Part shown: in pieces, positions 58,465 through 64,000 of the stretch
Layout of the letters: every line of letters starts with the position of its first letter
How positions within the stretch are numbered: position 1 is the stretch's first letter
Origin: Saturnia japonica
Taxonomy: Eukaryota > Arthropoda > Insecta > Lepidoptera > Saturniidae
Assembly: GCA_033032175.1 (NCBI GenBank)
Contig: CM065318.1
Location: 11,470,001-11,534,000, forward strand
Length of the DNA: 64,000 bases
Direction of reading: 5' to 3'
Notes under the pieces: generated by a model
Told to the model about the DNA's origin: nothing
Seen by the model: only the letters and a program-made list of their open reading frames with translations
Databases searched by the model: none
Program-made: the position numbers and the translations under genes

Positions 58465-59239
58465 TATTATGAACTAAAGTGTATTGTATTTGGAAAACCA
58501 ACCAACAACCAACACTGATAAGAAGTTTCCGAGATTAATTTCAATGTTTTTATATCTGTTGTTTTATAAGTATTGATTATTTTAATAAATATTGAGTGTT
58601 AGTGTTAATATTTCATATTTATACATACTTAGTTAATCAGGAATCCATTCTTTTGATTAACTTATGTTTAAATAAATAAATACAAATCTATTGTGCATGA
58701 ATTTTGCATTTTATCTAAATTAAGATTTTTGCTGCTATGTCTTTATATGGTTTGTACTATCCATTTTGTAAAAGCTTAATATTATAGTAACAGAAGCAAG
58801 ATGTTATGCATATAATTATGGCTATAGAGGAAAAGTTAGTTTTATTTAACATAAATTGTTACGTAAATATTTATACAGATTAGTAAAGATAATTTTATAC
58901 GTAGGCGTCATTTATGGACGTTTATCAATTCACGGAAAACAAGAAGCATCGCGAATACAATTTTTTTGTTGATAAATCACCAACGGCCAATTATTTCCAT
59001 AATAGAAAAGATATGAAATACTTATGTTACCTTGAAATTTTACTTTTTCTTTCGTACATTTTCTGTGGATCTTAATAGAACTTTAATTGATTGGATACAA
59101 AAATTGTTTAAAGCTCTTGTAAATAGTATTAAAAATATACAAATGTCTATTATAATGTCAGATTCATAAATCCCTAAAGATTCATAATTTTAAATTTGGT
59201 TTTGTTTATTTCAGTGTTTTTTTTAGAACTGACTATACT

Positions 59240-59310
59240 GTTAGCCTTAGGGGCGTTGAAGCCGCTGCGGTTTTTACAGCTTCACTGAACTTGGAGTTTC
59301 AGTGTCACTT
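59240..59310 (-). repeat. Family D repeat piece (reverse)
   Basis: GTTAGCCTTAGGGGCGTTGA and GGTTTTTACAGCTTCACTGA are the reverse complement of the tail at 5950-6010. Confidence 0.5.
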
Positions 59311-59357
59311 GATTTGTGACATTTATGTTATGAAAAGGCGGCAACGATTTTGTTATA

Positions 59358-59963
59358 GATAGTTCAATTCATTTGTAGCGTGCGGCCCTGTGTGTTCGTT
59401 AACCGTGTATAGATACAGTGACACGTGTGCGTATCAAGGGTACAGTCAAGTACACAAGAGAATTTTATTAATTTTATTTAAAAAAAAAAAATTATTTGTT
59501 CTAAATTAAAGTAAATCAACAGTTCAATTAGGTAAATGCACGTTTATTGGACATATTATTCCGTATCACTACCACTAGAAATACCAAATAATGAACTTTC
59601 CATTAATTTCATTATTTTCGTCACGCTCTGTTCAGTGTTATTTAAAGCAATTTATATTTTTCAATTCCCTAAATAATTTCTATAGGGCTTAGGATGACAT
59701 GGTGGTAGACGAATTTTTATACTATATTGCTGTGTATTTTTTCTGTTACCACTTGCTGAATATCTATCTTTTTAAATTAGAATTTAGCGTTTTAATATTT
59801 TGATCATTGTGATCACCCACCACTCGTACCACGCATTATGAACACTTTCTCTGTGACGGACCAGACATTTTTATTACCGACTGTACCCGTAGACATAAGC
59901 GATAAAAAAGAACACGTGTTGATCAGAATACGACTAGCGCGTGAAAAGATGAATTGAAGTCTC
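59358..59963 (-). mobile_element. Unrecognised TIR element X, copy 2 (uninterrupted)
   Basis: Ends GATAGTTCAATTCATTTGTA and (reverse complement) GAGACTTCAATTCATC, flanked by TATA (59354-59357, 59964-59967); 606 bp. In reverse it follows 52659-53220 and 54360-54480 in order, without the DD41D insertion. Its coding remnant has in-frame stops but keeps the NNTEQSVTKIMKLMESS block, a TAA and AATAAA. Confidence 0.6.
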
Positions 59964-61402
59964 TATACTAACGTGAGTGATTTCTATAATAACGTAAGTG
60001 TAAACGTATCTCTTATGAACGACAATTATTGAAATTTATTCATAGACAAGTAGTACCTGCTAGGATTAAAAAATGAGTGCCGTAGTACAAAAAAATTGAC
60101 AGCCTTATTATTTATTTATATTATTATCGACATCGTGTCGATACAAATAAGAAGATATCTTTATAAATGACAATGGGATAGAATCACTTGTTTAAAACGT
60201 ATAGTTTCTCTTTATATAAGTGATAATAAATTGTAAAATTATCTTTAATGCGATGCTTTCAAATGATCTCAAAAATTCTGGAAGAATATAATTTTGCAAT
60301 AAATGTTATTAATATGTAGGTAATTAAATACTTGAGTGGTAAGCCGGTTGCAACGGGTGATAGCTCTGTCGCCTAGTTAATGATAGCTTCCCTAATAGTC
60401 CGGCTCTTGGGGAAAATTCGCGTCGCACGCGTAGACCGACGATTAACCAGCGCTGGCGCCACTGATATATTACTACATGTCACGGATAGACTAAACTTAT
60501 GTACCAACATATTCCTTGGTTATCTGATTATAATGTGATCAAACTTAATAGTAAACTAAGATCGATTAAAATTCAACCTCTCGTATACTCTACGTGTTTG
60601 AGGATAATTTCGACATTTTAGGTTCTAGATGCGCTGAGCCAATCTTCTTGCACAACTAATGTATTTGATTAAAAGCAATTCTATTTGCCAATGTCGTCTC
60701 TTTGCAAATAACAACTTGTTATTTAATACCCAGGTAAATATTTTCGATATGTTAAAAATATAGTTTAATATTATTATTGTTGTACTTTCCCGTATGACCC
60801 TAGTGGCGCCGATATCTGCAAAGCCTACGATTATTTTTAGATTAGAAATGGGGCTCAACCGCTTTACGTAATTGCGCTAGTCGTATGCTCGGTTAGTTCC
60901 AGAGTGTTTGCGGCTAAATATAGGCACAGAGGTGCTGTGTGCAATTATACCTTATTATCGCTTGTTTCGACTAAAAGCGTGCCTACGTCTTACTTGTCGT
61001 ACTTAATGTTTGTAGGAGTTTCTTTAAGAAAGTGTCCAGATATTACGAAATTAAAACGGACAGGTTGCGCAGATTGTAGCGCGGAAAATGATTTTCTTTG
61101 CATATACACACTGCGTAATGTTGCGTGCCGATGCTGATAGTTAACTAAACTATAACATTCCGATACGAAATAACATAACATGCCATAAAATACAACGTAT
61201 TTACCAGGAAACAACAACGTTAGTTATACAGAACCTGTGATAACATTTGCAGCAAGGTTTGCGTGTTCGTTATTTTTTTCATTCATCTGTGTTAAATTAT
61301 CTCTTAATGCATAATTAAATTTACCTTCATCAGCGTGTTATTGAACCAGCCTATGGTGATTTTTTTAAATATAATAAACCAGTTCTTGAACTAGCGCAGA
61401 AG

Positions 61403-62463
61403 TAGAAATGGCAACTCATTTCGGATAAAGATTGATTTTTAAATCGATTCGAATCGAACCCTGATGAATTCACAAAAAATATAAATAAATTAACGATCTC
61501 TCAAAAATCAATCTATTTTGCTTTTACTTTTTTTTCGAGCTTTTATTTGCCTAAAGTATAAATATATTAATATTTGTAGGCATTATTAGCCTATCATGGA
61601 AAACAAAAAGGACACCATAATAATCGAACTTTTATCATTTTTAACTCATCAAAGATGTTTTACAACCATAGTAAAGTATCAGTTATAGAAAAAGTCAGAA
61701 AGGTACAGAGAAAGAATTCATTTCACAAATTTGTTATCATAAACTGTCGTCGTAATTCTGCTGTTATGTTATTTGCTGTTATGTATCGTATTATAATTGG
61801 TAAACGATACCATAGACATAAGACAATACGCGATAATTAATTTAATAATTATAATATGATAAATTAAAATTAAGAGTGAACTTTATGGCGTGCACTCATT
61901 ATCGTAAATTCGGAACAATCATTATTCGTATCGTAATTTGGAATGTGAACAACGTCAAGTTATCGTCTCCCTTATATACCTTTTCATGGTTGAATGATGC
62001 TTACTTGTTCACACGTTGTGATAACACTAGCCGAACAACGGATAATCGGCAGCAGAATAATGACATCTTCAATAATTTGTTATTGGTTGCGTAGAAATAA
62101 TGCATTATTATTCATTGTTGTAATAATGATCAGCTTTAAATGAGAAACGTAGCTTTTTTATTATTTCATTTATTCATTAAGAAGAAGCGAAGAAAATTGA
62201 GCACATAACCAATACAGCTATGTCGCAAGTTTTTGAGTAATTAGGTGAAAATTTACTATTTCTTTACATGTATTTGGTTAAATTCAACTAATTGTAAATA
62301 ATTTTATGGTTTTTATCAAAGCAGACAAAATGGAATCTCGATTTTCTAGTTTGAAATATCGGATCACTGGATCGATTCAGTGCTATGTATCGATTAAAAA
62401 GATTGATCTTTTTGACCCGAAAAATTGATTCTTCGATTAATCGATCTCAGTTCGCCATCCCTA
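61403..62463. mobile_element. hAT-like non-autonomous element, 1061 bp
   Basis: Left end TAGAAATGGCAACT and right end (reverse complement) TAGGGATGGCGAACT form short TIRs; the flanks CGCAGAAG (61395-61402) and CGGAGAAG (62464-62471) are an 8-bp target duplication with one change, the hAT hallmark. Subterminal ATCGATT words are plentiful on both sides. Internal frames (61655-61840, 61876-62094) resemble no transposase. Confidence 0.6.
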
Positions 62464-62738
62464 CGGAGAAGTCAGTGTCAATGTTTTTAAGCTTTCGTAA
62501 TATTTTTAATCTTCAAAGTGGGGTCTGACAAGATGAGGAATCTAGGGAGTTTTTGTGGCTATGCATGTTTCCTGTTTATATTTATAATCCAATTCACTCA
62601 AAATGCCACCTACATTATATAATATATGTTAATGAATTTTAAAAAAATCCAATAGACTTCAATAAACTAGTCGTTATTCGCGATTTTATCATTATTGCTT
62701 GATGGTTCTTTATTGTCTCCCGAGAAGTACGTGTTTAT

Positions 62739-63269
62739 CTATACAATTAATAAAATTGAAGTGTCTGTTTCTAATGTCAAAATAACAGCACCTTACTAAA
62801 TGCATATGAAAGTATATACGACACCTATTTCAAAAAAACAATTTTTACAATTGTTGTCTGTCTGTTTGTTTGTTCCGGGTAATCTCCGAAACGGTTGGAC
62901 CGATTTTGACGGGACTTTCACTGATAGATAGCTGGTGTTACCTATAATACCATACTCCCTAGAGTAACTTAGGCTACTTTTATTTTAGAAAAAAAATTAG
63001 GGTTACGCACAAATAAAAAACACTGGTCATGGTGAATCAATTTGGGCGCTTAAATGGCTTACGCTGCGTAAACCATAAACAGATATAACAAATGAATGTA
63101 CTACATAATTGTAGGCATTAAAAAGACCTACAAAAATATCTAGAAGAGTATACGTCTATCTTCTAAGGAACACCCTTGATAATAAGCAATGTTTTCTTTA
63201 AAATAGCTGGGAGCAAGATTCGCGCGGGCATTCTGTAGTCCACGTGAGCGAAGCCACGGGCACAGTTAC
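62739..63269 (-). repeat. Interspersed repeat family A, copy 5 (reverse, longest)
   Basis: CTATACAATTAATAAAATTG, GGGTAATCTCCGAAACGGTT, GGACCGATTTTGACGGGACT, AAATGGCTTACGCTGCGTAA, and CCACGTGAGCGAAGCCACGG mark the full length of about 530 bp. It is followed at once by a sixth copy in the same orientation. Confidence 0.78.
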
Positions 63270-63270
63270 T

Positions 63271-63541
63271 CTATACAAATAAATTAAATTGATGTGTCTG
63301 TTTGTAATGTCAAAATAACAGCTTTTTACTAAATACTTATTATAATAGTTTATGCGGTACTTATAACAAAGAACCATTTTTAAAAATTTTGTCTCCTTGT
63401 CTTCACTGGTAGAAAGCTGACGTCATAAGGAGTCATTTAAACTACTTTTATTATACAAAAAGAATTAGGGTTCCGCGGGCAACGTCCGTGAGCGGATGCG
63501 GGGTCACTACAATACCGACATTCTGTAGTCCACGCGAGTCC
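63271..63541 (-). repeat. Interspersed repeat family A, copy 6 (reverse, internally shortened)
   Basis: CTATACAAATAAATTAAATT, GTCAAAATAACAGCTTTTTA, GACGTCATAAGGAGTCATTT and ATTCTGTAGTCCACGCGAG keep the order of copy 5; the central part is lost. 63542-64000 is AT-rich with nothing recognised. Confidence 0.7.
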
Positions 63542-64000
63542 ACGATACTCATAGTAAATTATTTGGTCTTGGAGTGACCTCTCTACCGAATTTCATAATA
63601 GACATTCGGTACTTACGTTAGCCGTGAATGCAGCAAAATATAAGACTAATTTTAGTATTTATTAGCAGGATACGAAGAATTTTTTTAAATTATTAAACCT
63701 TAACTAATTATGTTCGAAAATTTTAGTGCGGTCTCGTACTAAAACAATTATTTTATTTAAAAACACTTCTACGAAGTTACTTTTTATTTTCAAAAATAAA
63801 GTTATTATAATATATGTATTTCTTTTGTTTTTTTTTTTTTACTTGGAGTTTCCGCAGTTTTTTTACGTCATCATATCATCATCAAATATAATATACATAG
63901 TCACGTAAATAGAAAAGTTACATAAAACAAAAATTCGGAAATTATATTTTTTCCAACAAATAAGTAGTAATGTCGAAATGCGTATTAAAAAAGTCGGATT

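Larger units (their letters stand above)
39752..64000 (+). other. Presumed first coding intron of Src42A (continues past the window)
   Basis: It begins with GTGAGT directly after the SH3 exon. No open frame to 64000 resembles an SH2 or kinase domain, so the acceptor is inferred to lie outside the window. The intron is AT-rich and holds the transposon and repeat copies listed separately. Stretches where I see nothing recognisable: 39752-40530, 42475-43230, 43900-45150, 46100-47000, 49580-50540, 50850-51390, 54490-55000, 56500-57670, 57950-59230, 59970-61390 and 62475-62735. Confidence 0.6.

Noticed and set aside
1..64000. CRISPR arrays, phage or bacterial operons
   Set aside because: The sequence is animal nuclear DNA: spliced exons, LINEs, SINEs, mariners; no array of short regularly spaced repeats was seen.

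Overview
This is AT-rich nuclear DNA from an insect, most probably a moth or butterfly (Lepidoptera). The evidence is one exon that matches insect Src42A almost residue for residue, a dense mix of mariner, Jockey/CR1/R1-like LINE, Ty3/gypsy and tRNA-derived SINE sequences, and several interspersed repeats whose wording (for example 'CTAGCTGTGCCCGTGGCTTC' and 'GGTGGCAAACAAG') I know as typical of lepidopteran genomes. Nothing bacterial, no CRISPR array and no rRNA or functional tRNA gene was seen. The species cannot be named from the sequence.

Only two pieces of ordinary host-type gene were found. (1) At 39387-39751 (+) lies the first coding exon of a Src42A-type tyrosine kinase: N-terminal acylation signal, unique region and SH3 domain, ending in a GTGAGT splice donor. 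No SH2 or kinase exon was found up to 64000, so about 24 kb to the right is read as its first coding intron, filled with transposon debris. (2) At 32991-33070 (+) lies a short THAP zinc-finger first exon ending in a GTAAAT donor, at the same place and phase as exon 1 of human THAP1. No continuation was found.

Layout. 1-6900: AT-rich DNA with a mariner N-terminal relic (1165-1290), a TE-type ORF fragment (1592-2170) and old repeats. 6923-8430: a dispersed repeat split by an almost perfect 1288-bp mariner (7055-8342) with TIRs, TA duplications and an open 339-codon transposase. 9000-16700: more repeats and a 360-bp tandem duplication. 16755-20825: a dead mariner present twice as identical 1281-bp blocks around a homopolymer-rich spacer that looks like unpolished sequence. 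21300-22300: an 84-bp tandem array and SINE-like pieces. 24940-26560: a decayed CR1/Jockey-type LINE. 27255-32890: a nest of broken mariner, SINE and Ty3/gypsy element (gag, protease, reverse transcriptase, RNase H and integrase on the minus strand, one LTR, several stops and one frameshift). 38078-38735: a GC-rich R1-like LINE fragment. 39752-64000: the presumed Src42A intron, with a mariner interrupted by another repeat, LINE and SINE pieces, two inverted copies of an unrecognised TIR element (one carrying a DD41D Tc1/mariner insertion, the other giving the empty site) and a hAT-like element with an 8-bp duplication.

Most of the window is therefore a record of nested transposition. The points most worth following are the inverted TIR-element pair, the probable assembly artefact at 16755-20625, the intact-looking mariner, and the isolated THAP exon.
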